Both the position numbers and the translations under genes were made by a program. The notes below the pieces were generated by a model. It did no database searches. It was not told where the DNA came from and worked only from the letters and a program-made list of their open reading frames with translations. From an uncultured Ruminiclostridium sp. (GTDB lineage: Bacteria > Bacillota > Clostridia > Oscillospirales > Acutalibacteraceae), in the NCBI GenBank assembly GCA_902490005.1, contig CABUCM010000007.1:24318-88317 (forward strand): a DNA stretch of 64,000 nt. Reading direction: 5' to 3'. This document shows positions 48,339-58,184 of this stretch, piece after piece (position 1 is the stretch's first letter; each line of letters starts with the position of its first letter).

Positions 48339-48515
48339 TTATTTAAACTTGCGCTTACGAGCTGCTTCAGACTTCTTCTTGCGACGTACGGAGGGCTTTT
48401 CATAAGCTTCTCTCTTACGTACCTCTGCAATAACGCCAGCTCTCGCACACTGCTTTTTGAATCTTCTCAAAGCACTGTCCAAGGACTCGTTATCTTTAAT
48501 TCTAATTTCAGCCAT
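48339..48515 (-). CDS. rpsU: 30S ribosomal protein S21
   Basis: 58 residues, basic: MAEIRIKDNESLDSALRRF, then KKQCARAGVIAEVRKREAYEK and PSVRRKKKSEAARKRKFK. The sequence and length are those of S21, which sits near the 16S 3' end and helps initiation. The start is ATG 48515 behind GGGAGGGAAATAG. A strong promoter lies upstream. The leader (about 48520-48545) can form a hairpin (CCCCT with AGGGG) next to the ribosome site, a possible autoregulatory element. Confidence 0.97.
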   Translation of the reverse strand: MAEIRIKDNESLDSALRRFKKQCARAGVIAEVRKREAYEKPSVRRKKKSEAARKRKFK

Positions 48516-48572
48516 CTATTTCCCTCCCCTCCGTCAAACGACAGGGGTATTTGTGTTCTACGATACTAAAAT

Positions 48573-48601
48573 AGTATACAGTAGCGAACCTTAAGTGTCA
48601 A
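48573..48601 (-). promoter_or_regulatory. Strong SigA promoter of rpsU
   Basis: On the minus strand TTGACA (48596-48601), 17 bp and TATACT (48573-48578). The -35 is perfect. Confidence 0.9.
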
Positions 48602-48732
48602 GAGCCATGTGTGAAAATTCACAAATTAGTTTTATTACACAGGAAACAAAACCCTATTTTGGAAATAATTTACATCTAAATTCCTTTTGAAAAGATTTTC
48701 TTCCTTTGCGCTCTTTCCACTGCCCAATAAGC

Positions 48733-51141
48733 TTATTTCACCACCAGGTTAACCAGCTTGCCGGGAACGTAAATTTCCTTGACAATGGTCTTTCCGTCAA
48801 GCTGGGCGCATATTTTTTCATCGCCCTTGGCGGCCGAAACAGCGTCGTCCTTGGTCACATCAGCAGGCATGGAAAGCTTGCTGCGGACCTTGCCGTTGAC
48901 CTGTACCACAATTTCTATGGTTTCGTCTTTACATTTATTCTCGTCGTAAGCGGGCCACTGCTGCTGGCACACCAGCCCCTCCCCCAGCTTGTTCAGGGTC
49001 CACACCTCTTCGGTAACATGAGGCGCGAATGGATTCAGCAGGACCGTGAACACCTTCAGCTCTTCCGAAGTAATGGAGCCGCTGTCGTAGATATCATTAA
49101 TCAGGGACATGAGCGCGGCGATGGCGGTATTGAACTTCAGGTTTTCAATATCCTCCCCCACCTTTTTAATGGTTTTATGGAAGGGAGTTTCCAGCCCAGG
49201 GCGGATCCCACCCTCTTTTACCAGAATATCCTGCAGGTTCCAATAGCGTTCCACAAAGCGGCGGCAGCCTCTGATGCCGGCGGCGCTCCAGGGAGCGGCC
49301 TTCTCAAAGTCGCCGATAAACATTTCAAACAAACGCATGGTATCGGCGCCGTACTCTTTTACGATATCATCCGGGTTGACCACGTTGCCTCTGGACTTGC
49401 TCATTTTTTCGCCGTTTTCCCCCAAGATCATGCCGTGGCTGGTGCGCTTGGCATAAGGCTCCGGCGTGGGAACCACGTTGATATCATAAAGGAACTTATG
49501 CCAGAACCGGCTGTAAAGCAGGTGCAGTGTAGTATGCTCCATTCCGCCGTTGTACCAATCCACAGGGGTCCAGTATTCCAAAGCCTCTTTGGAGGCCAGA
49601 GCGTTATCATTATGCGGATCGGTATACCGCAAGAAATACCACGACGAACCGGCCCACTGGGGCATGGTATCGGTTTCCCGCTTGGCGGGGCCGCCGCAGT
49701 GAGGGCAGGTGGTATTGATCCAATCCGTAATATTCGCCAGCGGGGACTCCCCGTTCTCCGTAGGCTCATAGGATTCCACCTCCGGCAAAGTCAGCGGAAG
49801 CTCGCTTTCCGGCAGGGGCACATAGCCGCATTTCTCGCAGTATACAATCGGGATGGGCTCTCCCCAATATCTCTGGCGGGAGAACACCCAGTCTCTCAGT
49901 TTAAAATTCACCTTGGCGTGGCCGCGGTTATTTTCCGTCAGCCATTGGGTGATTTTCCCCTTGGCATCCTCCACGGAAAGGCCGTCCAGCAGCCCGGAGT
50001 TTACCATAATTCCCGTTGCGCAGTCTGTAAAGGCTTCTTGCTGTACATTGCCGCCCTTGACTACTTCAACGATGGGCAAATCAAACTTTTTGGCAAATTC
50101 CCAGTCTCTGGTATCATGGGCAGGCACGGCCATAATCGCGCCGGTGCCGTAAGAAACCAAAACGTAATCGGAAATAAAAATGGGAATCTGTTTCTCGTTC
50201 ACAGGATTGACAGCCTGTACGCCAATCAGCTTTACACCCGTTTTTTCCTTGGCAACCTCGGTCCGCTCAAAGTCCGACTTTTTTGCGGCGGCTTCCTGAT
50301 AGGCCCTGACCTCGTCCATATTCTGGATTTGATCCGCCCATTTTTCAATCATGGGATGCTCCGGGGAAATGACCATATAGGTAGCGCCGAACAAGGTATC
50401 CGGACGGGTGGTATATACGATTAATTTATCTCCCGCGGTGGTGTCGAAATCCACCTCGGCGCCGGTAGACCGGCCGATCCAGTTTTTCTGCTGGGCCTTT
50501 ACCCTGTCCGGATAATCCACCAGATCCAGATCATCAATCAGCCGCTGGGCGTACTCGGTAATCTTCAGCATCCATTGGGATTTTACTTTCCGCACCACTT
50601 CGCTGCCGCAACGCTCGCAGACGCCGTTGACCACCTCTTCATTGGCCAGCACGCATTTGCAGGAGGTGCACCAGTTGACGGCCGCCTCATTTTTATAAGC
50701 CAAGCCGTGCTTGAACAGCTGTAAGAAAATCCACTGAGTCCATTTATAATACGAGGGGTCCGTGGTGTTGATCTCACGGCTCCAGTCGAAAGAGATGCCA
50801 AGGGATTGCAGCTGCTGTTTAAAGCGGGCAATATTTTTCTTGGTCACCACTTCCGGATGCACATGATTTTTAATGGCAAAATTCTCCGTAGGCAGGCCGA
50901 AAGCATCCCAGCCGATGGGATACAGCACATTATAGCCCATTAAGCGGCGCTTTCTCGCCACGATATCCAGGGCTGTATAAGACCTGGGATGTCCCACGTG
51001 CAGCCCTTGACCGCTGGGATATGGAAATTCGATCAGGGTGTAATATTTGGGCTTGCCGGAATCATTGCTCGCGTGAAACACGCCCTTCTCTTCCCATTGT
51101 TTCTGCCATTTCGCTTCTATGCCGCTATGATCGTACTTCAA
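48733..51141 (-). CDS. leuS: Leucyl-tRNA synthetase
   Basis: 802 residues, class I synthetase. The HIGH motif lies in FPYPSGQGLHVGHP near residue 40, KMSKS in NGEKMSKSRGN near residue 574. The CP1 editing domain (about 215-415) contains TTRPDTLFGATYM and the late GTGAIMAVPAHD. A zinc site CTSCKCV-type pair lies near residue 160. The start is TTG 51141 with GGAGGGG 7 nt upstream. It lies 17 bp after rsfS, with no space for a T-box leader. No clear terminator follows. Confidence 0.97.
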   Translation of the reverse strand: MKYDHSGIEAKWQKQWEEKGVFHASNDSGKPKYYTLIEFPYPSGQGLHVGHPRSYTALDIVARKRRLMGYNVLYPIGWDAFGLPTENFAIKNHVHPEVVTKKNIARFKQQLQSLGISFDWSREINTTDPSYYKWTQWIFLQLFKHGLAYKNEAAVNWCTSCKCVLANEEVVNGVCERCGSEVVRKVKSQWMLKITEYAQRLIDDLDLVDYPDRVKAQQKNWIGRSTGAEVDFDTTAGDKLIVYTTRPDTLFGATYMVISPEHPMIEKWADQIQNMDEVRAYQEAAAKKSDFERTEVAKEKTGVKLIGVQAVNPVNEKQIPIFISDYVLVSYGTGAIMAVPAHDTRDWEFAKKFDLPIVEVVKGGNVQQEAFTDCATGIMVNSGLLDGLSVEDAKGKITQWLTENNRGHAKVNFKLRDWVFSRQRYWGEPIPIVYCEKCGYVPLPESELPLTLPEVESYEPTENGESPLANITDWINTTCPHCGGPAKRETDTMPQWAGSSWYFLRYTDPHNDNALASKEALEYWTPVDWYNGGMEHTTLHLLYSRFWHKFLYDINVVPTPEPYAKRTSHGMILGENGEKMSKSRGNVVNPDDIVKEYGADTMRLFEMFIGDFEKAAPWSAAGIRGCRRFVERYWNLQDILVKEGGIRPGLETPFHKTIKKVGEDIENLKFNTAIAALMSLINDIYDSGSITSEELKVFTVLLNPFAPHVTEEVWTLNKLGEGLVCQQQWPAYDENKCKDETIEIVVQVNGKVRSKLSMPADVTKDDAVSAAKGDEKICAQLDGKTIVKEIYVPGKLVNLVVK

Positions 51142-51158
51142 AGTTGAACCCCTCCTGT

Positions 51159-51512
51159 TTATTCCAGCACACTAGATAAATCTACCTGCTCGCCGTCCTG
51201 CCACAACCGTTCCAGGTCGTAGAAGTCGCGGGTCTCTTTTAAAAACACATGAACCACCACATTGCCGTAATCCAAAAGGATCCAGGTATTGGAGCGGTGT
51301 CCCTCGATATGGTTGGGGGAAACGCCCAATTGCTTTAATTGGAATTCCACCTCATCCGCCAGGGCCTTTACCTGGGTGCTGCTGCCGCCGGCGGCTATGA
51401 CAAAATAATCGGCAAGGGTAGTAACCTCCCTGACGCCGATGGCTTGGATATCGATTCCTTTTTTACTGTCTAAAATTTTGGCTGCCTCTTTGGCAAGCTC
51501 TAAGGATGTCAT
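51159..51512 (-). CDS. rsfS: Ribosome silencing factor RsfS
   Basis: 117 residues, Iojap/DUF143 family. It binds L14 and blocks subunit joining in starvation. KGIDIQAIGVREVTTLADYFVIA at the N-terminal third and HRSNTWILLDYGNVVVHVFL near residue 76 are family signatures. It lies 6 bp after yqeK, in the usual nadD-yqeK-rsfS order. Confidence 0.96.
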   Translation of the reverse strand: MTSLELAKEAAKILDSKKGIDIQAIGVREVTTLADYFVIAAGGSSTQVKALADEVEFQLKQLGVSPNHIEGHRSNTWILLDYGNVVVHVFLKETRDFYDLERLWQDGEQVDLSSVLE

Positions 51513-51518
51513 AAAATT

Positions 51519-52115
51519 TCAGTCACTCCTTTTCATAGTGAGTAAAATATCGTTATAGGCTTCAAAAGTATTGGGATGAATCAGCATTCTCCGTTTAGAC
51601 AAATCGCACATACTGAAAGAAAGGCCCTCCAGCATCACTTTATCCAGGCTTTCCCGGGCCGCTTTTCTCAGGTCGTCCACGCCGGGATAATCCCGTTCGG
51701 CGGAAATAAAATCAGCGATATAAATCACCTTTTCCAAGACGGTCATTCCCTTGCGGGCGGTGGTATGGCTGCGTACCGCGTTTAAAACATCCTCATCCTC
51801 AACGCCCAGCTCGTGCTCCATAAAACCGGCGCCGGAAATCGCGTGCCACAGCTTGGGCGCTTGTTTTTCAATATCGTTTAATAGAATACCATAACGCTCC
51901 ATCATTTGCAACTGCTCCGGATAAGGGGTTTCCTTGGTAACGTCGTGAAGAATCCCGGCGATCTTTGCCTTTTGAGGGTCGGCGCCATATCTTTTCGCCA
52001 AATCCACCGCGCATTTCGATACGTTCACCGAATGCTGGTAACGGTAATCCCCTAGGCGCTTGCGAATGATTTTTTTGCAGTCCTCAACCGTTATCGCTGA
52101 TGCTGATATTGACAT
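51519..52115 (-). CDS. yqeK: YqeK-type HD-domain Ap4A hydrolase (symmetrical)
   Basis: 198 residues. The HD metal site appears as RYQHSVNVSKCAVDLAKRYG near residue 24, GILHDVTKE near residue 54, and later His residues in WHAISGAGFMEHELG and VRSHTTARKGM. YqeK proteins split diadenosine tetraphosphate to two ADP. The start is ATG 52115, 7 nt after GGGGGAGG. It lies 19 bp after nadD. Confidence 0.92.
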   Translation of the reverse strand: MSISASAITVEDCKKIIRKRLGDYRYQHSVNVSKCAVDLAKRYGADPQKAKIAGILHDVTKETPYPEQLQMMERYGILLNDIEKQAPKLWHAISGAGFMEHELGVEDEDVLNAVRSHTTARKGMTVLEKVIYIADFISAERDYPGVDDLRKAARESLDKVMLEGLSFSMCDLSKRRMLIHPNTFEAYNDILLTMKRSD

Positions 52116-52134
52116 CGAAAAACCTCCCCCATTT

Positions 52135-52746
52135 TTATTGATACAGGCGCTGCTCCCGAATATAACCGGCCACCTGTTCGGGCACAAAAAGGTCGATGGA
52201 TTCTCCCATACGGACCATGCCGCGGATTCCCGTAGAGGAAACAGGCATCAAGGGAATATCTAAAATATAGTATTGGAATAAACTTCCATACTGTAATTTT
52301 AACCTATTTGCGTGGTTTTGTAAAATAAAAATATCAGATTTTTCTCTGGGGGCCGCGCAGATGGTGGCAAGCTCAAAAATCTTTTCCGGCCGCCGCCAAT
52401 CCTGAATGGTGAGGAACATATCCGCTCCGGTTAAAAAATAAAACCGAGCGGCAGGACGCTCTTTTTTAAGAATTTCTAAAGTATCCGAGGTATAGCTGGG
52501 TCCGGGCCGTTTGATCTCCACATCCGAAACCTGAAAAAGCGGGCTGCTTTCCGCCGCCAGCCGGCACATGGCAAGCCGGTGCCCCCACGAGGCCATATCT
52601 CCCGCCTCCTTATGAGGGGGGATCCTGGTGGGAATAATCAGCACCTTGTCAAAACGCAGTTTTTCCGCAAAGTCCCGGGCCATTTTCAAATGGGCGTTGT
52701 GGATCGGGTTAAAAGTGCCTCCCAAAATACCAATTCGCTGTTCCAT
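52135..52746 (-). CDS. nadD: Nicotinate-nucleotide adenylyltransferase
   Basis: 203 residues. It makes deamido-NAD from nicotinate mononucleotide and ATP. The GILGGTFNPIHNAHL motif lies at the N-terminus and VSSTGIRGMV, the second nucleotide-binding motif, near residue 171. FLTGADMFLTIQDW near residue 98 is typical. AAGGAA precedes ATG 52746. Confidence 0.96.
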   Translation of the reverse strand: MEQRIGILGGTFNPIHNAHLKMARDFAEKLRFDKVLIIPTRIPPHKEAGDMASWGHRLAMCRLAAESSPLFQVSDVEIKRPGPSYTSDTLEILKKERPAARFYFLTGADMFLTIQDWRRPEKIFELATICAAPREKSDIFILQNHANRLKLQYGSLFQYYILDIPLMPVSSTGIRGMVRMGESIDLFVPEQVAGYIREQRLYQ

Positions 52747-52755
52747 ATCGTTTCC

Positions 52756-53052
52756 TTATTTTTTCGGCAGGTTAATGACCGGCTTTTTCTCATTTCTTCG
52801 GTATAGAATAAATTTCGTCCCGATAACCTGAACCACCTCGGCGCCGATCACCCCGGCGATTTCCTCCGCCGCTTCCCGGGAGGACAAGGGAGAAGTCTCC
52901 AGGCATTTTCCCTTAATCAGCTCCCTTGCGGTGACAGCGTCTTCCGCCTGCTTGAGAATCTCCGGGCTCATGCCGCCTTTTCCCACCATTAAAATGGTAT
53001 CCAACGGGTTGCCCAATCCTCTGAGATAAGCCCTTTGCTTGCTTGTTAACAT
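52756..53052 (-). CDS. yhbY: YhbY/CRM-domain RNA-binding protein
   Basis: 98 residues. The CRM fold starts LTSKQRAYLRGLG and has the GKGGMSPEIL loop near residue 24, then VVQVIGTKFILYRRN near residue 73. It binds pre-50S ribosomes. Its ATG overlaps the rdgB stop by 7 bp. Confidence 0.94.
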   Translation of the reverse strand: MLTSKQRAYLRGLGNPLDTILMVGKGGMSPEILKQAEDAVTARELIKGKCLETSPLSSREAAEEIAGVIGAEVVQVIGTKFILYRRNEKKPVINLPKK

Positions 53053-53654
53053 TCCTTTGCTCCTTCCAGCGCCTCTTTCAGCGCCGTTTTCAATTTTCTT
53101 AGCGCGTTTCCCCGGTGGCTGACAGCATCCTTTTCCTCCGCTGTCAGCTGAGCGAAGGTCTTTCCACCTTCCACCACAAAGATCGGGTCATAGCCAAACC
53201 CGCCGTTACCAGCAGGAGCGTAAGCGATTTTCCCAGGGCACTCTCCCCGCACCATAATCTCTTGCCCGTCTGGAAATAAACAGCAAATGGCGGAAACAAA
53301 CTTGGCGGTCCGCTTTTCCTGGGGCACATTTTCTATGTTCTTTAATAGCTTTTGTACTTTTTCCTCATCTGTGGCGTCAGGGCCGCCGTATCGGGCGGAA
53401 TACACTCCCGGCGCGCCGTCTAAGGCGTCGACCATCAGGCCGGAATCGTCGGCCACAGCAGCCTTCCCCGTCAGGTCCAAAGCCGCCTTCGCTTTCAGAT
53501 AAGCGTTTTCCTCGAAAGTGGTTCCAGTTTCCTCCACGTCGCTTAGGTCGGCGCCGGCCTGCTTTGCCGTCAGGACCTCTATCCCCAGTTCTTTTAAAAT
53601 CCGCTCCATTTCATCCCGTTTTTTTAAATTATTGGTCGCCATGACAAACTGCAT
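53046..53654 (-). CDS. rdgB: XTP/dITP diphosphatase (RdgB/HAM1)
   Basis: 202 residues. It removes non-canonical purine nucleoside triphosphates. MATNNLKKRDEMERIL opens the protein; DDSGLMVDALDGAPGVYSARY (given in part) lies near residue 68, GFGYDPIF near 150 and SHRGNAL near 180. It lies between ftsY and yhbY. Confidence 0.96.
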   Translation of the reverse strand: MQFVMATNNLKKRDEMERILKELGIEVLTAKQAGADLSDVEETGTTFEENAYLKAKAALDLTGKAAVADDSGLMVDALDGAPGVYSARYGGPDATDEEKVQKLLKNIENVPQEKRTAKFVSAICCLFPDGQEIMVRGECPGKIAYAPAGNGGFGYDPIFVVEGGKTFAQLTAEEKDAVSHRGNALRKLKTALKEALEGAKEC

Positions 53655-53668
53655 GTGAAAACCCCTCT

Positions 53669-54589
53669 TTATGAATTTTGTTCCGGCGCGAACAGCGCGT
53701 TCGCGAAGTCGTTGGCGTCAAAAGGCTGAAGATCGTCGATCTGTTCGCCCACCCCGATGAATTTTACCGGCACGTTCAAATCCTCTTTGATTGCGATTAC
53801 CACGCCGCCCCGGGCGGTGCCGTCCAGCTTGGTAAGCACAATGCCCGTGATCCCGCAGGAATTTTTAAACTCCCGGGCTTGGTTCACGGCGTTCTGGCCG
53901 GTGGTGGCGTCCAGCACCAGCAGGATTTCTTTTTCCGCTTCCGGCAGTTCCCGTTCTATAATCCGGCCGATTTTACTCAGTTCATCCATCAAGTTCTTCT
54001 TATTGTGAAGCCGTCCCGCGGTATCGCAGATAATCACATCCGCGTTCCGGGATTTGGCCGCGGAAATGGCGTCGAATACCACGGCGGCAGGGTCGCAGCC
54101 CTCGCCCTGTTTCACTAAATCGGAGCCGGACCGTTCCGCCCAAATCGCCAATTGGTCGATAGCCGCCGCGCGAAAGGTATCCGCCGCGGCAATCACCACT
54201 TTTTTGCCCTCTTTTGTCAAACGAGAGGCGATTTTGCCAATGGTGGTGGTTTTCCCCACACCGTTGACCCCGATCACCAGGATAATAGAGGGCTTGGTCC
54301 CTAGATGGAGGCTTACATCCCCTTCCAGCATCTCACGGACTACGCCGTGAAGCATCCCCATAATTTCGCCGGGGTCTTTTACCCCGTTTTGCTTGACCCG
54401 GCTTTTCAGCTCCTCACAGATACGTTGGGCGGTATTGACGCCCACATCCCCCATGACCAAAAGCTCTTCCAGTTCCTCAAACAGTTCGTCGTCAATTTTG
54501 GTAAAGGATTTCAGCATAGAGTCGATCTGGCCCACTACGCTGTCCCTGGTTTTTTTTAAGCCTTCCTTAATTTTACTGAATAATCCCAA
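53669..54589 (-). CDS. ftsY: Signal recognition particle receptor FtsY
   Basis: 306 residues. A short N-terminal helix region is followed by the NG domain. G1 is GVNGVGKTTTIGKIA near residue 109, DTFRAAAIDQL follows near residue 140, G3 is DTAGRLHNKKNLM near residue 192, and G4 is TKLDGTARGG near residue 253. It docks ribosome-SRP complexes at the membrane. It has no long acidic A domain, as in many Firmicutes. It lies 18 bp after smc. Confidence 0.97.
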   Translation of the reverse strand: MGLFSKIKEGLKKTRDSVVGQIDSMLKSFTKIDDELFEELEELLVMGDVGVNTAQRICEELKSRVKQNGVKDPGEIMGMLHGVVREMLEGDVSLHLGTKPSIILVIGVNGVGKTTTIGKIASRLTKEGKKVVIAAADTFRAAAIDQLAIWAERSGSDLVKQGEGCDPAAVVFDAISAAKSRNADVIICDTAGRLHNKKNLMDELSKIGRIIERELPEAEKEILLVLDATTGQNAVNQAREFKNSCGITGIVLTKLDGTARGGVVIAIKEDLNVPVKFIGVGEQIDDLQPFDANDFANALFAPEQNS

Positions 54590-54607
54590 CGGGACTCCCC
54601 CTTTTTA

Positions 54608-57600
54608 TTACGCTTTCATCCCCAGCTTCGATTCGATTTCTGAAGCCCGCAGCTCCAGCAGTTTTGAAACGCCTTCGTCCTGCATGGTAACGCCGTAAAG
54701 CACGTCGGCTTCCTCCATGGTACCCCGCCGGTGCGTGATGACGATAAATTGGGTGTTATCATTCATCCGGCGAAGATACGTGGCGAACCGGGTCACGTTT
54801 ACGTCATCCAAAGCGGCTTCGATCTCGTCCAGCACGCAGAAAGGCGCCGGGCTGACCTTCATAATGGAAAAATACAGGCAAATGGCTACCAATGCCTTTT
54901 CGCCGCCGGAAAGCAGCTCCAAATGGCTGACGATCTTTCCCGGAGGCTGGACATAAATATCGATTCCCGAATTTAAAATATCGTCCGGGTCGGACAGCTT
55001 TAATTGGGCCCCGCCGCCGCCAAATAACTCCTGGAAGGTGGTGCCGAAATGCTTATTAATCTCTTCAAACCGGGTCACAAACAAAGAACGCATATTTTGG
55101 GTCAGCTCCCGGATCAGCTTCAACAGCTCCTCCCGGGATTTCTCCACATCTCCCACCTGCTCCTGCATAAAGGTATACCGCTGGGAAACCTCCTGAAATT
55201 CCTCGATGGCCGCCACGTTTACCGTGCCCAGGCTCTTGATTTTATTTTTCAGTTCGTTAAGCCGCTTCTGGGCCTTTGAAGGTTCCTCCACCCGGCCCAC
55301 GGTTTCCTCCGCCTGCCTTCTGGTTAATTCATATTCTTCCCACAAGCGGCTGATAATTTCATCATATTCCTTTTGAAGGTTGACCTTTCTTTCCTCCAAG
55401 CGGGCAAGCTCCCTGCCGGTAAGTTCTCTTTGGGACTGCTTCTCCCGTTCCTCGGCCCGCAGCTGGGCGGACTGCCTCTCCAGTTCCAAACGTTCCTGGT
55501 TCAGCGCCTCAATGGATTCCTCCACGGCTTCGGCCTTTTCCTTGAATTCCTGGGCAAGGGCCAAACGCTGGCCGATCTCCTTTTTCAGTTCCTCGTTTTT
55601 CAGCCGCAGTTCCTGAATTTCCGCTTCCAGTTGATGGATCCGCCCCGCTTCTCCCTGCTTGCGGCTTTCCATAGACTCAATTTCCGCTTTCAGGGAAGCC
55701 TTGTCCTTTTCCAGGGACAAAAGCTGCAACCGGAGCTCCTGCATCTTCTGGGAAATGACCTCCCGCTTTTCGGTAAACGCCGCCTGGCTCCCGGTGATTT
55801 GGGATAACTTTCCTTCTACGGCGGCGATTTTGCCCTCCGCCTCCTGCTGGATCTTTTGAGATTCCTCCAAAACCTGTTTTAATTCTTTCAGCCTGGCATT
55901 GGACTGGTCACGTTCATTCTGCAAATCCGTAATGGCCTGCTGCAGGCTTTCCCGCTCCGAATGGCGGTTTTTCTGTTCCGCCTCCAGATGAATCCGTTCC
56001 TCTTGCGCGGAGGAAAGCTCGCCCTGGGCCCCCAGCAAAGCCGCCTCGTTTTTGGAAACCTCGGCTTGCAGCTGGTGATATTCCTCCTGGGCCTTTTTCA
56101 GCTTTTCCTGAATCCCGGCCGCTTCTTTTTCATATTTTTCAATTTCCCCTACCCTGCTCAACAGCCCCGAATTTCGGGCTAGGGAGCCGCCGGTGAGGGA
56201 ACCGCCGGCGTTAACCACCTGGCCGTCCAGGGTAACGATACGGAACCGGTAGTGAAACCTTTTGGCGATAGCCACGGCGTCGTCAAGGCTTTCCGCTACC
56301 GCTACCCTGCCCAGCAGGGAATTGATCACGCCCTGATACTGGGGATCGAAGCGGCAAAGCCGGCTGGCTACGCCTACAAAGCCCATACAATCCTCTAGGC
56401 CCGGCTCTTTCAGAACATTTCCCTTAATCGTAGACAAGGGCAAAAAGGTCGCCCGGCCGCTGTCCCGCTGTTTTAACAGCTGGATCGCCCTTTTGGCGTC
56501 CTGCTCGGTGCTTACCACCAGATTCTGGGTAGCGCCGCCCAGGGCGGTTTCGATGGCCACGGCATATTCATTGGAAACCTGGAACAGCCGGGATACCGGC
56601 CCATGCACGCCGGACAGGGCGCCCCGCTGGGATTCCTTCATCACGGTTTTTACGCTTTTTTGGAAGCCCTCCAGATTTCTTTCTAATTCTCTCAGTAAAT
56701 TTGCCCGGCGGAGCTTTTCCTCCGCGTCCAGGGAAAGCTGGTCGGTCAGCTTTTTGCTTTCCGCCAATTTCCCCCGCCGGGAACTTAAGCGGAGCTCATA
56801 GCCCTTTACCGTATTGGCCAAGCCGTCTATCCGCTCGTTGGTATCTTCCAGCATTTGCTGGTAATCCTTCAACGCGTCGTTGGTTTGATGCAGGCTGCCA
56901 AGCCGCTGGGTAATATCCGACTGCACCTTTGCGAGCCGCGCCTCAATTTCAGTAATAGAAGAAGCCGCCGTAACCCCGGCCAGCTTGGCTTCTCCGGCCT
57001 GGTCGGTCAGCGCGGCGATCTGTCCCGAAAGGGTTTCCCCTTCTGTCAGGTATTTTCCCGCTTCCTCCTGCAAAGCCTGCAAAGCCTGCTCGCAGGAAAC
57101 CAGCTCCCGCCGGCCCGCCTCCTCCTGCCGGTTCTTTTGGGAAATCAATTCCCGGCGCTTTTCAATCTCTTCGTCAATGGAATCCGCGGAGGAATTGGCC
57201 TCCTGAATCTGGGCCTCCACCCTGCCGATCAATTCCCCGTTATGGGAAACGTCGCTGTTCAGCAGGCTGGCTTCGTGCTCCTTCTGACTGGAAAGCTCCT
57301 GCAGGTTTTGAATCTCCCGGCGGCGCTCGTCCACTTTCGCGGTATGGGAGTTCATTTCAGAAAATACGGCTTCCTCTTGGGCCTGGATTGCCTGGATCTG
57401 GTTTTCAACCTCTTCATCCTGGTTTCTAGCCACCAGGATTTTGTCCTCCTGCTCCCGCAGGACCTTCCCGGATTTTTCCAGGGTATTCAGCCACAGGCCG
57501 ATTTCCAGCACCCGTTTCTCGTCGGCGTAGGCCAGATAATCCCTAGCTTTTTTTGCCTGCTCCTCCAAAGGCCCTACCCGGGCCTCCAGCTCGGAAAGGA

Positions 57601-58180
57601 TATCCCGCAGCCTTAATAGGTTTTCCTCGGTTTGGTTCAGCTTTTTTTCCGCCTCTCCTTTCCGATAGCGGTAACGGGAGATGCCGGCGGCCTCTTCAAA
57701 AATTTCCCGGCGGTCCTCGGAACGGGAAGCCACGATACTATCGATTTTCCCCTGCCCGATGATGGAATAGCCGTCCCGGCCCAAACCGGTATCCATAAAC
57801 AGTTCATGGATATCCTTGAGCCGCACCACCGCCTTGTTGATTAAATATTCGCTGTCACCGGAACGGTAGTACCGGCGGGTTATCGCTACCTCGTCTTCGC
57901 CAAAGGGAAGCCGGCGGTCTTTATTGTCGATGGTCAGCGTCACCTGGGCGTAGCCCTGGGATTTCCGCGCCGGAGTGCCGTTAAAAATAACGTCCTCCAT
58001 TCTGGAGCAGCGCAGGGTCTTGCAGGACTGTTCCCCAAGGACCCAGCGGATAGCGTCGCTGATATTGCTTTTGCCGCTGCCGTTGGGGCCTACCACCGCG
58101 GTGATTCCCGGCCCAAAGGAGAGCTTGGTCTGATCTGGAAAGGTTTTAAACCCTTGAAGCTTCAATGATTTTAATAGCAC
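54608..58180 (-). CDS. smc: Chromosome segregation protein SMC
   Basis: 1190 residues. Walker A GPNGSGKSNISDAIRW lies near residue 32. A long coiled coil follows, then the hinge (about 515-640, with ALGGATQNLVVSTEQDAKRAI) and the returning coiled coil. The C-terminal head has the signature LLSGGEKALVAICLYF near residue 1090 and Walker B PAPFCVLDEIEAALDD. It works with ScpA/ScpB to organise the chromosome. The start is GTG 58180; its AGGTGA site overlaps the radical SAM stop. Confidence 0.98.
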   Translation of the reverse strand: MLLKSLKLQGFKTFPDQTKLSFGPGITAVVGPNGSGKSNISDAIRWVLGEQSCKTLRCSRMEDVIFNGTPARKSQGYAQVTLTIDNKDRRLPFGEDEVAITRRYYRSGDSEYLINKAVVRLKDIHELFMDTGLGRDGYSIIGQGKIDSIVASRSEDRREIFEEAAGISRYRYRKGEAEKKLNQTEENLLRLRDILSELEARVGPLEEQAKKARDYLAYADEKRVLEIGLWLNTLEKSGKVLREQEDKILVARNQDEEVENQIQAIQAQEEAVFSEMNSHTAKVDERRREIQNLQELSSQKEHEASLLNSDVSHNGELIGRVEAQIQEANSSADSIDEEIEKRRELISQKNRQEEAGRRELVSCEQALQALQEEAGKYLTEGETLSGQIAALTDQAGEAKLAGVTAASSITEIEARLAKVQSDITQRLGSLHQTNDALKDYQQMLEDTNERIDGLANTVKGYELRLSSRRGKLAESKKLTDQLSLDAEEKLRRANLLRELERNLEGFQKSVKTVMKESQRGALSGVHGPVSRLFQVSNEYAVAIETALGGATQNLVVSTEQDAKRAIQLLKQRDSGRATFLPLSTIKGNVLKEPGLEDCMGFVGVASRLCRFDPQYQGVINSLLGRVAVAESLDDAVAIAKRFHYRFRIVTLDGQVVNAGGSLTGGSLARNSGLLSRVGEIEKYEKEAAGIQEKLKKAQEEYHQLQAEVSKNEAALLGAQGELSSAQEERIHLEAEQKNRHSERESLQQAITDLQNERDQSNARLKELKQVLEESQKIQQEAEGKIAAVEGKLSQITGSQAAFTEKREVISQKMQELRLQLLSLEKDKASLKAEIESMESRKQGEAGRIHQLEAEIQELRLKNEELKKEIGQRLALAQEFKEKAEAVEESIEALNQERLELERQSAQLRAEEREKQSQRELTGRELARLEERKVNLQKEYDEIISRLWEEYELTRRQAEETVGRVEEPSKAQKRLNELKNKIKSLGTVNVAAIEEFQEVSQRYTFMQEQVGDVEKSREELLKLIRELTQNMRSLFVTRFEEINKHFGTTFQELFGGGGAQLKLSDPDDILNSGIDIYVQPPGKIVSHLELLSGGEKALVAICLYFSIMKVSPAPFCVLDEIEAALDDVNVTRFATYLRRMNDNTQFIVITHRRGTMEEADVLYGVTMQDEGVSKLLELRASEIESKLGMKA

Positions 58181-58184
58181 GATC

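Noticed and set aside
48706..50424. Long open frame antisense to leuS (572 codons)
   Set aside because: No ribosome site or family; it mirrors codon bias of a certain gene on the other strand. The same applies to long antisense frames over glnA/asnA (24223-25902), hsdR (5994-7148, 7770-8975) and smc (56855-57616).
51142..51158. T-box leader for leuS
   Set aside because: The gap to rsfS is 17 bp; leuS is inside an operon.
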